A stretch of 64,000 nucleotides of DNA from an uncultured Paracoccaceae bacterium (GTDB lineage Bacteria; Pseudomonadota; Alphaproteobacteria; Rhodobacterales; Rhodobacteraceae): the NCBI GenBank assembly GCA_947492825.1, contig CANLNT010000003.1:62001-126000 (forward strand), written 5' to 3'. Each line of letters begins with the position of its first letter. Within the stretch, counting starts at the first letter, position 1. A model generated the notes under the pieces. The model searched no databases and had not been told where the DNA came from. It saw nothing but the letters and a program-made list of their open reading frames with translations. This document shows, in pieces, positions 15,213 to 24,313 of this stretch. The position numbers and the translations under genes were made by a program.

Positions 15213-16421
15213 GTGGCATTCAAGACAAACGCGAAGACAGCGCTACTACCGCTTGTGGTTGTGGCGGCCTGCAACAGCTATGACCCGCCAGACAATATTG
15301 AGGGCGTCTCGGTCGGTGATGCCTATCAGGCACAATATCGCGAACCGACAGTCACGCGCGCGGACGCCAAGAATCTGCGTTCTGTTGCTCTGAATGCGTC
15401 TAAATGCTTACCTCTTGGCGGCGCGACAGGCAAAGGCAGTGCGATCGCTGCATCCGCGTTGCAAGGTGAGCGTTTGACCCGAAACGATCTTGTCGATGTC
15501 CGTGTTGGCGACGACGAAACCTTTAACGGCAGCTATGTGATTTCGCGCGACGGCACACTCAAGCTGCCGTTCCTTAGTCCGGTCCGCGCGCAGGGTCGCA
15601 GCACAAACCAGATCGAAGCGGACATTGAGCAGCAATTGCTGTCCAACGACTTCTACGCAGAACCGCCAAGGATTTCGGTCCGTGCAGCCGATTTTGCATC
15701 CGTGACCGTGGGTGTATCTGGCGCAGTTTTCGAACCGCGGGCCGTCGAAATCGGAGGCGTGCCCGGCGACAGTGTCGACGGACGCCGACAGGATGCATTG
15801 GGCGCATCAACTGAGGCACGCAACTTGTCTGCAGCACTCAGGGCCGCTGGTGGTGTCCGGCCAGATGCCGACATTTCTGCTGTCGAAGTCCGGCGCAACG
15901 GTCTGGTTTATCGTCTGGACATGCAGGGCGTTTTTGAGGGTCAGAATGCCGTCGACATAATGCTGCTCACGGGTGATGAGGTCTCGGTCCCAAGCCGTCA
16001 ATGTTTTCAGGAAGACCTGATGCGGCCCAGTCCGATCAGCCCGCCGGGGGTTAGTTTGTTCTTGTCGAACCTTACACAACCGGCAACCGACAACGCCTCG
16101 TCCGCGATTGGCCAAACAGTTCGCGAGGTGCCTTATGGCACCCGCTACATGCAGGCTGTGATAGACTCCAACTGTGTCGGTGGTCCGCGCAGCACAAGTG
16201 CTGACCGTTCTTCTGTCCTGTTTTCACGCAACCCTGTCACCGGAATGTCGGCGGTTATTGAGCGCGACATTGAAGATCTGCTCCGCCGTGCAGACCGCGA
16301 TGACTATGACCCCTATTTGCTGCCAGGCGATGCGCTTGCCTGTTATGACAGTACAGTCACGAATATTACTGAAATTGGGCGTGTTTTGGGTGTGATCGGT
16401 GCGGTAACGTTTTTGCGTTAA
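15213..16421 (+). CDS. polysaccharide export outer-membrane lipoprotein (OPX, Wza-like)
   Basis: 402 residues. The start is the GTG at 15213 with GAGG upstream; this places a lipoprotein signal (about residues 1-20, lipobox VVAAC) at the N terminus, whereas the longer frame does not. A Poly_export domain (around RVGDDETFNGSYVISRDGTLKLPFL) is followed by SLBB-like repeats (VTVGVSGAVFEP, LSAALRAAGGVRPDADIS). OPX proteins form the outer-membrane exit for polysaccharide. The C-terminal 130 residues are less conserved. Its stop overlaps that of the convergent kinase gene. Confidence 0.85.
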   Translation: MAFKTNAKTALLPLVVVAACNSYDPPDNIEGVSVGDAYQAQYREPTVTRADAKNLRSVALNASKCLPLGGATGKGSAIAASALQGERLTRNDLVDVRVGDDETFNGSYVISRDGTLKLPFLSPVRAQGRSTNQIEADIEQQLLSNDFYAEPPRISVRAADFASVTVGVSGAVFEPRAVEIGGVPGDSVDGRRQDALGASTEARNLSAALRAAGGVRPDADISAVEVRRNGLVYRLDMQGVFEGQNAVDIMLLTGDEVSVPSRQCFQEDLMRPSPISPPGVSLFLSNLTQPATDNASSAIGQTVREVPYGTRYMQAVIDSNCVGGPRSTSADRSSVLFSRNPVTGMSAVIERDIEDLLRRADRDDYDPYLLPGDALACYDSTVTNITEIGRVLGVIGAVTFLR

Positions 16422-18916
16422 GACATCGCTGATTTCGAGGTCCGCCACAGGTTAGGCAACTCGTCAATAAGGTTCAAGACATTGCTGTCTTCACCGGCCT
16501 TGGCCGCGGCTTCGATATTTTTGAGATGCTCTCGCAGCGCAACAGCCCCGAAGACGGCGGCACTGCCAGCCACTTTGTGAGCGCGGCTTGCTATATCGGA
16601 ACGGTCAGGCCTTTCGGCGGTTTCCAACCAGTCGATCAAGTCATCTACCTCACCCGCAAGCCGGGTCAAGAGCTTGCCATAAGCCTCTTCCCCGAGCGCG
16701 TCTTTGGTTTCGAAGGCGTGTTTGGCATCGACGATGATCACGCCATCGATTGGCGTCTGCCGATGTCCCGACTGCAAAACCTGCCGCAGCGCGGCCTTGG
16801 TCAGCGGTTTTGTCAGTATTCCGTCCATGCCGTCAGCGATGAAATCTTCCTGCTCTTCGGCCATCGCATTTGCGGTCAGTGCGACAATTCTGGATTTCGC
16901 AGACTGACCATTTCCCTCGCGGATCGAGCGGGTCGCTGTGCGCCCATCCATGATCGGCATACTGATATCCATCAGGATCAAATCATACTTGGTTACATGG
17001 GCCAGATGGACACCCTGCTGCCCATCGTGCGCTTCAGTGACTTTGTGACCATCCAGCTCGAGCATCTCCCGCGCGACAACACGGTTGATTTCGTTGTCTT
17101 CGACCAACAGCACATTCAGTTGACCCATCACTTCAGTGGTAACGTTGTCCTGACTGGGCTCTTTGCCAGGGTCGGCCAGCGTGACAGGCAAATCGACAAA
17201 AAAGTTGCTGCCCTCCCCCTCGCGGCTCTCTAGCCAAATCTTGCCGTTCAAAGCGCTTACAAATCGCTTGGCAATGCTTAGGCCAAGCCCCGTGCCGCCC
17301 ACATCACGATCGTAGGCAGTGTTGCCGGTCACGAAATCATCAAAAATTCGATCTGCCAACTCGGGTGAGATGCCTGGTCCTGTGTCCGAGATTTCAAAGG
17401 TGATGGAATGGCCGTCGTCTGCCCGATGACTATGCGCGGTCAAGGAAACCTTACCACGCTTGGTGAACTTGACCGCGTTGCCGATCAGATTCATCAGGAC
17501 ATGCTGCAAACGGTCATGATCAGACTTGATCCAATTCAACGGATCGCCTTCCCAGCCCCAGTCCAGCGTGGTTTCGTTGGCCGCCGCCATGCTGGATTGA
17601 CTGTCTATGATATCCTGCAGCAACGCCGAAACATTGACCGGCTCTGAACGCGTATTCAGTTTGCCGGCGTCATATCGTGTAATGTCCAGAACGTCGGAAA
17701 TATGGCTCATCAGTAGCCGTCCAGACGTTTCCATATTGCGCATGTAGCGGTTTTGCGCCGAGTTCAGCTTAGTATCGCGCAAAAGATCCATATTCCCAAG
17801 TAGCCCATTGAGAGGCGTGCGGATTTCATGGCTCATGGTCGCAAGAAAATCTGTCTTTAGCTTCTCCCCCGCCAACGCCTTGTCGCGCGCGGCAACCAGT
17901 TCTTCCTGTGCCGCGACGCGTTTGGAGATGTCGCGCAGGAACGCAATGAACATCTCGCCCTCGTCTGTTACAGCGGACTGAATCGCGAGCTCGACGGGAA
18001 AGTGTTCTCCGTTTGCGCGTTTGGCTTCAAGTGTGACGCGACCTTTGCCAACAACCCGCTTTTGGCCACCCTGCCGCATCCGCTCCATGCCTGCATCATG
18101 GGCGTCCCGCAGATGGTCAGGCACAATGACATCACCGATTTCTTTGCCGAGGACATCCTCATGGTTGTGGCCGAATATCGCTTCGGCGGCAGGGCTGAAT
18201 TCAATGATTTTGCCCTCTTCATTGCTGACAATGACGCCATCCAGGGACGTGCCGATGACCGTGTTCATACGGTCCGCTGTCAGCTTTTGTTCGCGTTCTC
18301 GTACGACCGCGCGATTATTCATGCGATTGAGGTAATACACCAAAAAGGCCAACGCCCCAATAAGACTGGCCAAAACCGTGGCAAGTTGAGTCATGGTTCT
18401 GGCGACGGCCAGGCGTTGATTGTCGGCCGTGATCGCGAACTGCTCCAATCCGGAATTGGCCAGTCGCCGGACCACCGGCCGTATCTCCGCCGACATGGCC
18501 TCGAGCATTGGCAATTGGTTCAGGAAATCCGCGTCATCTGTGTCGATAATCTCGACACTCTCATCCAGAAAGTCCCTGATTTGATCAAGCTGTCGGGTAA
18601 AGGTTTCATTGGTCCGCAAGTTCTCGAAGACGGTCGCACGCCCAACAGTATCAATGCGGCTATAGAATACATCGAATTTGCGTCGAATGTCATTCAGATC
18701 AGGCACTGGCGCAGATGCACGTGTTGAAAACACAAGGAATTCAACTTCGGTCTGCGACAACGCCCACTGAACATTGTCAGAACTTGCCGAACCCAAGAGC
18801 CGTATTTCACGCGAGACATTATAGGTCAGAAGCACGATTGCTGCCAAAGCCACAAAACCAGCCAGTACCGCGACCGCACGACTGGTTTTGGCTCGCTCGT
18901 GAGTGGTGACTGACAA
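16418..18916 (-). CDS. hybrid sensor histidine kinase (PAS-HisKA-HATPase-REC-HPt)
   Basis: 832 residues. Two transmembrane helices (about 14-32 and 176-197) enclose a 140-residue periplasmic sensor region, then PAS (213-335), HisKA with H363 in FLATMSHEIRTPLNG, HATPase with N480 in the N box and DTGPGIS / GGTGLGLSIAK, REC with D650, and HPt with H780 in RAHKVAGSAA. All four phosphorelay residues are present, so it can pass phosphate His-Asp-His to a separate response regulator; the LuxR-type regulator at 22142 is the natural candidate. The start is a TTG at 18916 after GAGG. It is downstream of and probably co-transcribed with the periplasmic gene at 18959. Confidence 0.88.
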   Translation of the reverse strand: MSVTTHERAKTSRAVAVLAGFVALAAIVLLTYNVSREIRLLGSASSDNVQWALSQTEVEFLVFSTRASAPVPDLNDIRRKFDVFYSRIDTVGRATVFENLRTNETFTRQLDQIRDFLDESVEIIDTDDADFLNQLPMLEAMSAEIRPVVRRLANSGLEQFAITADNQRLAVARTMTQLATVLASLIGALAFLVYYLNRMNNRAVVREREQKLTADRMNTVIGTSLDGVIVSNEEGKIIEFSPAAEAIFGHNHEDVLGKEIGDVIVPDHLRDAHDAGMERMRQGGQKRVVGKGRVTLEAKRANGEHFPVELAIQSAVTDEGEMFIAFLRDISKRVAAQEELVAARDKALAGEKLKTDFLATMSHEIRTPLNGLLGNMDLLRDTKLNSAQNRYMRNMETSGRLLMSHISDVLDITRYDAGKLNTRSEPVNVSALLQDIIDSQSSMAAANETTLDWGWEGDPLNWIKSDHDRLQHVLMNLIGNAVKFTKRGKVSLTAHSHRADDGHSITFEISDTGPGISPELADRIFDDFVTGNTAYDRDVGGTGLGLSIAKRFVSALNGKIWLESREGEGSNFFVDLPVTLADPGKEPSQDNVTTEVMGQLNVLLVEDNEINRVVAREMLELDGHKVTEAHDGQQGVHLAHVTKYDLILMDISMPIMDGRTATRSIREGNGQSAKSRIVALTANAMAEEQEDFIADGMDGILTKPLTKAALRQVLQSGHRQTPIDGVIIVDAKHAFETKDALGEEAYGKLLTRLAGEVDDLIDWLETAERPDRSDIASRAHKVAGSAAVFGAVALREHLKNIEAAAKAGEDSNVLNLIDELPNLWRTSKSAMS

Positions 18917-18958
18917 ATTAGAAACCTCAGGGCCAGTATTGGGGGCTGCCCCAGTGGG

Positions 18959-19474
18959 TTACTTTACGACTTCAATTCTGTCGAGTTGCCAGATGCTGCG
19001 AGAAAAGATGACCTCAGAGCGATAGTCCGCGCTGCTGTCATATGGGTAGATGATCCAAAGCGGACCCTTATCGCGGACGGACATCTCTTCGCCATCCATA
19101 AAGTAGGCGATGATTGGCCCGCCTTCGACAGCGTCGCTGACCGGTATCTCGACCGTGTAGTCATTGATCGCTGCGGCAAGAAACGTGCCTGCCTCAGCAC
19201 CGACGAGATCTGCGAAAACATGCAGCGAAACACCTTCAAACGTGTGCACGCCGTCGGTCCAGATCGTTTCAGTTTCAAACGCAGTGCTGTCCATTTCCGT
19301 GAGTGCGGCTAGATCAAACTGAAGCGTCTCATCAACATTTGTCACGCTGATTTCGCCGCCAGCCGTCAAAAGCACTTCGCCTTCAGGCGCCTGGATGTCC
19401 TGTGCGATGGCCGAAGTCGCCAGCCCAATTGCAAAAATCAGGTTCAACCCCACAGACTTGAAAGACGTAAACAT
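18959..19474 (-). CDS. periplasmic molybdopterin-oxidoreductase-like domain protein
   Basis: 171 residues with a signal peptide ending near AIAQD (about residue 24). The mature part resembles the small sulfite-oxidase-type fold found in proteins annotated as molybdopterin-binding, including LWIIYPYDSS and IFSRSIWQLDRIEV near the end. It has no cysteine, so a Mo-cysteine ligand is absent and catalysis is unlikely. Its place just before the sensor kinase suggests a periplasmic ligand-binding partner of that kinase (inference). The start is the ATG at 19474; AAGGAGC lies upstream. Confidence 0.7.
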   Translation of the reverse strand: MFTSFKSVGLNLIFAIGLATSAIAQDIQAPEGEVLLTAGGEISVTNVDETLQFDLAALTEMDSTAFETETIWTDGVHTFEGVSLHVFADLVGAEAGTFLAAAINDYTVEIPVSDAVEGGPIIAYFMDGEEMSVRDKGPLWIIYPYDSSADYRSEVIFSRSIWQLDRIEVVK

Positions 19475-19538
19475 TGAAAGCTCCTTAGTTGTTGCAGGCT
19501 GAGTGACAGAACGTGCGGCGAATTGCATTTGGGCATCA

Positions 19539-19565
19539 GGATAGGGACCTATCCTTTCGGATAGG
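19539..19565. promoter_or_regulatory. EPS-locus palindrome, triple half-site
   Basis: GGATAGG (19539-19545), GA spacer, CCTATCC (19548-19554), TTTC, GGATAGG (19559-19565). It lies 65 bp upstream of the periplasmic protein gene at 19474 and just past the galU stop. The extra arm makes it the densest site in the locus. Confidence 0.62.
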
Positions 19566-19573
19566 TTTGCAGA

Positions 19574-20461
19574 TTATGCCGAAAAATAGTGTCTGTCAGA
19601 ACGGCTTCCCACAAAAGCGGCGAAGTCACCAACCAGGTCCGCACGGGCCAAGGCGAATGCAGCTGTCGCTTGGACAAATCCCTGCACCGAGCCACAATCA
19701 AACCGCTCACCTACAAAACGATACCCTGTCACCCCTGCCGCATCGACATCGGCATTGATCGCGTCGGTCAACTGCAACTCGCCACCTGCGCCCGGATCCA
19801 AAGTGTCCAACCGGTCAAAGATTGACGGACTCAGAATATACCGGCCAACCACCGCTTTGGTCGACGGCGCAGCGTTTGGTGCCGGCTTCTCGACTATGCC
19901 CTTGGCATGAGACAAGCGCCCAAATTCATTTGCGACATCTAGAACCCCGTAAGACTGCGTTGCCTTGCGCGGGACATCCATCGTCGCCACCATATGACCG
20001 CCGACCTTCGCATGGGCCTTCACCATCTGCGTGAGGGCACCTGTTTCACTGGCGATGACATCATCCGGCAGCAACACGGCAAAGGGTTCGTTTCCGATCA
20101 GACCTTTGGCATGCCGAACCGCGTGGCCAAGCCCCAAGGGTTGCGCTTGGCGAAGGATCGTGAGCGCACCTTCAGGCATTCGGGTACATTCCAAAGCGGC
20201 CAAGGCGTCGGACTTTCCCTTTGCCACAAGCTGGTGCTCCAGCGCGGCTGCCGTATCGAAGTAGTCCTCCAATGCTCCTTTGCCTGCTGCAGAAACAAAG
20301 ATGAATTCTTCAATGCCGGCCTCTCGTGCCTCGTCGACTGCATATTGGATCAGCGGACGATCAACCAGAGTGAGCATTTCTTTGGGAACTGACTTCGTGG
20401 CTGGCAGAAAACGGGTCCCCATACCTGCGACGGGAAAGACGGCTTTGCGAACATGTGTCAT
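19574..20461 (-). CDS. galU: UTP-glucose-1-phosphate uridylyltransferase
   Basis: 295 residues. It makes UDP-glucose from UTP and glucose-1-phosphate, the donor for EPS assembly. The nucleotide-binding signature GMGTRFLPATKSVPKEML is at residues 14-31, and the usual VEKP and GGELQLTDAI blocks follow. Full family length (ExoN/GalU). It is the second gene after the glycosyltransferase fusion at 20507, 45 bp away on the same strand. A housekeeping copy is probably on the chromosome, so this is a dedicated copy. Confidence 0.92.
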   Translation of the reverse strand: MTHVRKAVFPVAGMGTRFLPATKSVPKEMLTLVDRPLIQYAVDEAREAGIEEFIFVSAAGKGALEDYFDTAAALEHQLVAKGKSDALAALECTRMPEGALTILRQAQPLGLGHAVRHAKGLIGNEPFAVLLPDDVIASETGALTQMVKAHAKVGGHMVATMDVPRKATQSYGVLDVANEFGRLSHAKGIVEKPAPNAAPSTKAVVGRYILSPSIFDRLDTLDPGAGGELQLTDAINADVDAAGVTGYRFVGERFDCGSVQGFVQATAAFALARADLVGDFAAFVGSRSDRHYFSA

Positions 20462-20506
20462 TGAAAAGATCCTTGCTTGTGTGATTGATGTGGAGGAAGA
20501 GCGAAT

Positions 20507-21892
20507 TCAGTGCGCACCACGGCCCGAGATGACAGCTCGAAACGTCAGAGCAATTACGATGAGGTCAAGCATCACGGTCCGGGAACCGGCATAGGCGAGG
20601 TCCATGTCGATCATCCGGTCAAAGCTGGTGTTTGCGCGACCCGAGACCTGCCAGACCCCCGTGATCCCCGGCTTGACGGCCAGCCGACCATAAGCTCGCG
20701 CCGGATAGGCCTGCACCTCGGATGGCAAGGCGGGGCGCGGCCCGACAATTGACATTTCACCCTTGAGAACGTTCAGCACTTGCGGCAATTCGTCGATCGA
20801 CGTGCGGCGGATGAAGCGACCGACACGTGTGATCCGTGGGTCGTCTTTTGATTTGAAGCAGACACCTTCGCGATCAGATGTTTCGAGCAAACCACCGCGC
20901 AGTTCTTCGGCGTTTTGAACCATCGAACGGAACTTGATCATCGTGAACGGGATACCGTCTTTACCGATCCGCGTCTGCTTGAAGAGCACCGGCCCCTTGC
21001 TTTCGGACTTCACGGCAATTGCGGTGGCAGCAAGGACAGGCGCCAACAGAACGAGTGCAGATGTTGCAATAGTCACATCCAGGATGCGGCGCGCGATCGA
21101 CGCGCCTGATGCCTGACGGGCCGTCGCTGCGGCTGCGCGTACGAGGAAGGTGAAGTTGCCTGACAGATACCGCTTGGCCATGCGGCGAGGCTCCATCGCC
21201 AGGCGCCAAACCCATTCGGACTTGGCACGACGCACCCACTTGGGTGCCCGCGCTACGTTACCAGCGAAAAAGTCGAACGCAGCGCCCACACCCATTGTTA
21301 GATCGGCATTCAGATATGCCGCATTCTGGTGCACCCATTTTTCCTGCATCGGCACACCAAGGGCGACCAAGACGATATCAGCGCCGCTGGCATTGATATC
21401 GGCAATGACCTCTGCAGTATCGGCGGCGCCTGCGAAACCATCGCGGGTGCCTGCAATCCGCAAGCCGGGCGTCTTTGCAATCAGGTTCAAGGCTGCCTTT
21501 TCGGCCGTGCCTAGCGTTCCACCATACAAGAAGACCGATTTGCCTTGGTCTGCGGCCTCTCTCAGTAGCAGTGGGATCAAATCCGTGCCGTTGAGGTTTG
21601 CAGTCAGCTTTTTGCCGGACATCTTGGCAGCCATTTCGACACCAATGCCGTCAGGCAGCAGAACGTCAGCTCGACGAACCGCCGCTTTGTACTGGCGGTC
21701 CTGGTGCAGAATGTTGCAGCAGTGCGCGTTCATGAAAAAGGCCATGCGGCGGCCAGGTGTGAGGAGCGCGCGGATGGCATCGACTTGCGAACAATCTGCG
21801 AGCGAAAGGCCGAGAGCCGGAAGAAACGTTGTCTTAAGGATTGTCGCGTCTGATGCGGTGTCGAAGTCGAAGTCGAAGGTTGCGTGTTTCAT
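20507..21892 (-). CDS. fused WecG/TagA glycosyltransferase and undecaprenyl-phosphate sugar transferase
   Basis: 461 residues. The N-terminal part (about 30-235) is a WecG/TagA/CpsF GT26 domain ([44 protein letters not shown]). The C-terminal part (about 262-461) is a bacterial sugar transferase (WbaP/ExoY type): one membrane helix, then [25 protein letters not shown] and the [11 protein letters not shown] block. One polypeptide could thus place the first sugar phosphate on undecaprenyl phosphate and add the next sugar. The start is an ATG at 21892. Confidence 0.9.
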   Translation of the reverse strand: MKHATFDFDFDTASDATILKTTFLPALGLSLADCSQVDAIRALLTPGRRMAFFMNAHCCNILHQDRQYKAAVRRADVLLPDGIGVEMAAKMSGKKLTANLNGTDLIPLLLREAADQGKSVFLYGGTLGTAEKAALNLIAKTPGLRIAGTRDGFAGAADTAEVIADINASGADIVLVALGVPMQEKWVHQNAAYLNADLTMGVGAAFDFFAGNVARAPKWVRRAKSEWVWRLAMEPRRMAKRYLSGNFTFLVRAAAATARQASGASIARRILDVTIATSALVLLAPVLAATAIAVKSESKGPVLFKQTRIGKDGIPFTMIKFRSMVQNAEELRGGLLETSDREGVCFKSKDDPRITRVGRFIRRTSIDELPQVLNVLKGEMSIVGPRPALPSEVQAYPARAYGRLAVKPGITGVWQVSGRANTSFDRMIDMDLAYAGSRTVMLDLIVIALTFRAVISGRGAH

Positions 21893-22038
21893 TTTGCGAT
21901 CCTGTGTTCGTGTTCAGTTGCTATTCTGATCAACGAAAACAGGGGGTTGGCTCAACGGAGCGGGCGGGCAGGTTAGTGGGTCAAATGGCGCGAGAACTGC
22001 CCAACAGATCACGCCGCATGGTTCCGCAGGATGGCGGC

Positions 22039-22056
22039 CCTATCCGAAAGTGGGAC
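22039..22056. promoter_or_regulatory. EPS-locus palindrome, half-site
   Basis: CCTATCC is intact, but the right arm is GTGGGAC, so only half the motif is kept. It lies between the divergent fusion gene (21892, minus) and the LuxR-type regulator (22142, plus). Confidence 0.35.
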
Positions 22057-22141
22057 AATGCCACCCGGATTTCCCGTGTCTTTGGCCTTTGATTGACCTT
22101 AGTCACACAATAAGGTGCAAGAAAGTCGCATTGGACACGCT

Positions 22142-22756
22142 ATGAGAGTATTAATCGCTGACGATCACGACCTGCTACGTGACACCCTTGTCATGTTCCT
22201 TGAGGGCGAGGGGCGAATGGAGACCGCTGCGGTTGGAAATTTCGCTGATGCATGCGTACGCATTGAAGAAGATGAGCGCTATGATCTCATCCTTCTCGAT
22301 TACAACATGCCTGGGATGAACGGGCTTGATGGGTTGAAGACCGCCATTGCAATGGGGGAAGGGCAACGCGTCGCCCTGATTTCCGGAGAGGCGACGAAGC
22401 AGATCGCGGAAAGCGCGCTTGAGGCTGGAGCAGCGGGATTTGTGCCTAAATCCCTGCCAGCAAAATCCTTGGTGAATGCAGTCAAGTTTATGGCCATGGG
22501 AGAGCAATACGCGCCGCTCGATTTCATGACCGCCGTCGAAGAAGAGCCAACGAATGCTTTGGCTGAGAAGCTGACTGAGAGAGAACGCCAGGTTCTCAAG
22601 GGATTGACCGAAGGCAAGTCCAACAAGGAAATTGCACGCGACCTGGATATTCAGGAACCGACGGTCAAACTCCACGTCAAAACGCTCTACCGCAAAGTGG
22701 GTGCTGCAAACCGTACGCAGGCTGCAATGATCGCGCGAGAAGCCGGACTTTATTAA
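22142..22756 (+). CDS. LuxR-type response regulator
   Basis: 204 residues. The receiver domain (1-118) has acidic pair DD (7-8), phospho-acceptor D53 in LLDYNMPGMNG and a switch lysine in VPKSLPA. The LuxR/GerE helix-turn-helix (about 140-200) contains LTERERQVLKGLTEGKSNKEIARDL. The start is the ATG at 22142; nine more codons are open upstream without a better site. It lies inside the EPS locus without its own kinase, so the hybrid kinase at 16418 is the expected phosphodonor, and the CCTATCC-N4-GGATAGG palindrome a candidate target (inference). Confidence 0.88.
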   Translation: MRVLIADDHDLLRDTLVMFLEGEGRMETAAVGNFADACVRIEEDERYDLILLDYNMPGMNGLDGLKTAIAMGEGQRVALISGEATKQIAESALEAGAAGFVPKSLPAKSLVNAVKFMAMGEQYAPLDFMTAVEEEPTNALAEKLTERERQVLKGLTEGKSNKEIARDLDIQEPTVKLHVKTLYRKVGAANRTQAAMIAREAGLY

Positions 22757-22759
22757 GGT

Positions 22760-22777
22760 TCTATCCTTTTGGTTAGG
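22760..22777. promoter_or_regulatory. EPS-locus palindrome, imperfect
   Basis: TCTATCC, TTTT, GGTTAGG, three bases after the stop of the response regulator and about 90 bp before the chain-length gene start at 22868. One mismatch per arm from the consensus. Confidence 0.5.
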
Positions 22778-22867
22778 TCTATAGCCAAACGATACCGGTA
22801 CCACTCCGACCGCGCAGATGAATTCGCTAAGATTTCAAGGCTAGAACATCGGCAAAGGAGACCGCCG

Positions 22868-24313
22868 ATGACTTTGCAACCTACAATGCCATTTGTCGCT
22901 GAAGATGCACCTTCACCCCAAAAAGGTGGACGTATCCGCCGCGCACTGGTTGGTGGACGGCTTAGCGATTTTGGGCGACTCCCGCGGTATCTTGCTTTTG
23001 CCATCCTGGGCGGCACGCTGATCTGGGCACCGATCACCGGTTACCTCAAGACGGCCCCATTGTCGTACAAATCGACAACCTCGCTGATCCTGCCAGGATC
23101 AGGTGCCTCGGCCTCCCTCAACCTCAACGGCATTGGTCAGGCCTCTTCCTACGCAAATTCCGCCTTTGCCAACAATGCCGTTAGCCCGACCGAGACTTAT
23201 AAACGCTTGTTGGGCGCAGATCGTATTCTCAGTGAGGCCGCCGACGACCTTGGAGTTTCGCGCGCAGAAATGGGCCGCCCTCGCGTCGAACTGGTGGATC
23301 AGACAAGCCTGATCCATATCGAAATGACAGGTCGCAGCCCCGAAGAGGCCCAACAACGCGGCGAAGCCATCCTAGCTGCCTTTTTTGCAGAGCTTGACGC
23401 GTTGCGCGCGGATGAGGTCAGCACACGTGAAGACAGCGGTCTACAGGCCATTTCCGACTACCGTGCTTCGGTGGGCGGAACTCGGACAGAAATCGCCAAC
23501 CTGCAAGCTCAGTCAGGCCTGATTTCAGTAGAGCAATACGACGTACTCATGGACCGCAACCTTGCGCTGGAAGCGCGTATTCTGGCCAAGTCGGCCGAAC
23601 TCAGCGAAACATCCGCATCCGTAAACGCGCTTGCCAACCAACTTGAACTGACGCCCGCGATGGCCGCCGCGACACTCAAACTTTTTGCGGACGGCGCCTA
23701 CCTCGCCCTGTTGGACGAGATTGCTGACCATGAGGCGGATCTTGCACAGGCTAACTCACAATATGGCGCGCGCCATCCGAAGGTCGAAGAAGCCCGCAAG
23801 GCACGCGATGCCGCCGCTTTGGCGGCCAATCAGATGGCCATGGCGGTCACCGGACTTGATGACGATTCGCTTGCTGCCCTCGACCTGGCCCCACAGGGTG
23901 CTCGTGCAAACCTGCAGGCCCAACTTGTCCAGATGGAGGCAACACGTCAGGGTGCGGCGCGCGAATTGGCAACACTCAAGGCACAATTCGAAGAAGGCAG
24001 CGCCGATCTCGCCCGTTTGGCTGCCGCCGCAGCACAGCTTCAGGATCTCGAACGCGACTTCACCGTCGCCGAGGCTGTCTTTGCCTCTGCGATTGCCAAA
24101 GCCCAATCCAGCAAATCAGATGTTTATGCATCTTACCCGCTGGTACAAGTGCTTGAGAATCCGTCGCTTGCTGAAAAACCATCGTCGCCCAATCGCAAAC
24201 TGGCGATCGCGGCCGGTGGTGCTGCGACTTTCATGCTGTTGATCGGTCTGATGTTGGGTTGGGTGCGACTCGCCGTCATCAGCCGCCTGATGTCCAAGCC
24301 TCGCGACGAATGA
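22868..24313 (+). CDS. Wzz/ExoP-type polysaccharide chain-length determinant (no kinase domain)
   Basis: 481 residues. First membrane helix near 40-60, a Wzz domain, a long coiled coil through the periplasm (about 190-420, alanine- and glutamine-rich), a proline-containing motif before the second helix (PSSPNRK, then about 440-460), and a short cytoplasmic tail. The BY-kinase domain of ExoP/Wzc is absent. It sets the chain length and links the polymerase to the OPX pore. The start is the ATG at 22868 behind AAAGGAGA. Confidence 0.87.
   Translation: MTLQPTMPFVAEDAPSPQKGGRIRRALVGGRLSDFGRLPRYLAFAILGGTLIWAPITGYLKTAPLSYKSTTSLILPGSGASASLNLNGIGQASSYANSAFANNAVSPTETYKRLLGADRILSEAADDLGVSRAEMGRPRVELVDQTSLIHIEMTGRSPEEAQQRGEAILAAFFAELDALRADEVSTREDSGLQAISDYRASVGGTRTEIANLQAQSGLISVEQYDVLMDRNLALEARILAKSAELSETSASVNALANQLELTPAMAAATLKLFADGAYLALLDEIADHEADLAQANSQYGARHPKVEEARKARDAAALAANQMAMAVTGLDDDSLAALDLAPQGARANLQAQLVQMEATRQGAARELATLKAQFEEGSADLARLAAAAAQLQDLERDFTVAEAVFASAIAKAQSSKSDVYASYPLVQVLENPSLAEKPSSPNRKLAIAAGGAATFMLLIGLMLGWVRLAVISRLMSKPRDE

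Noticed and set aside
19994-20392. 132-codon frame opposite galU
   Set aside because: Shadow of galU on the other strand without a start signal.
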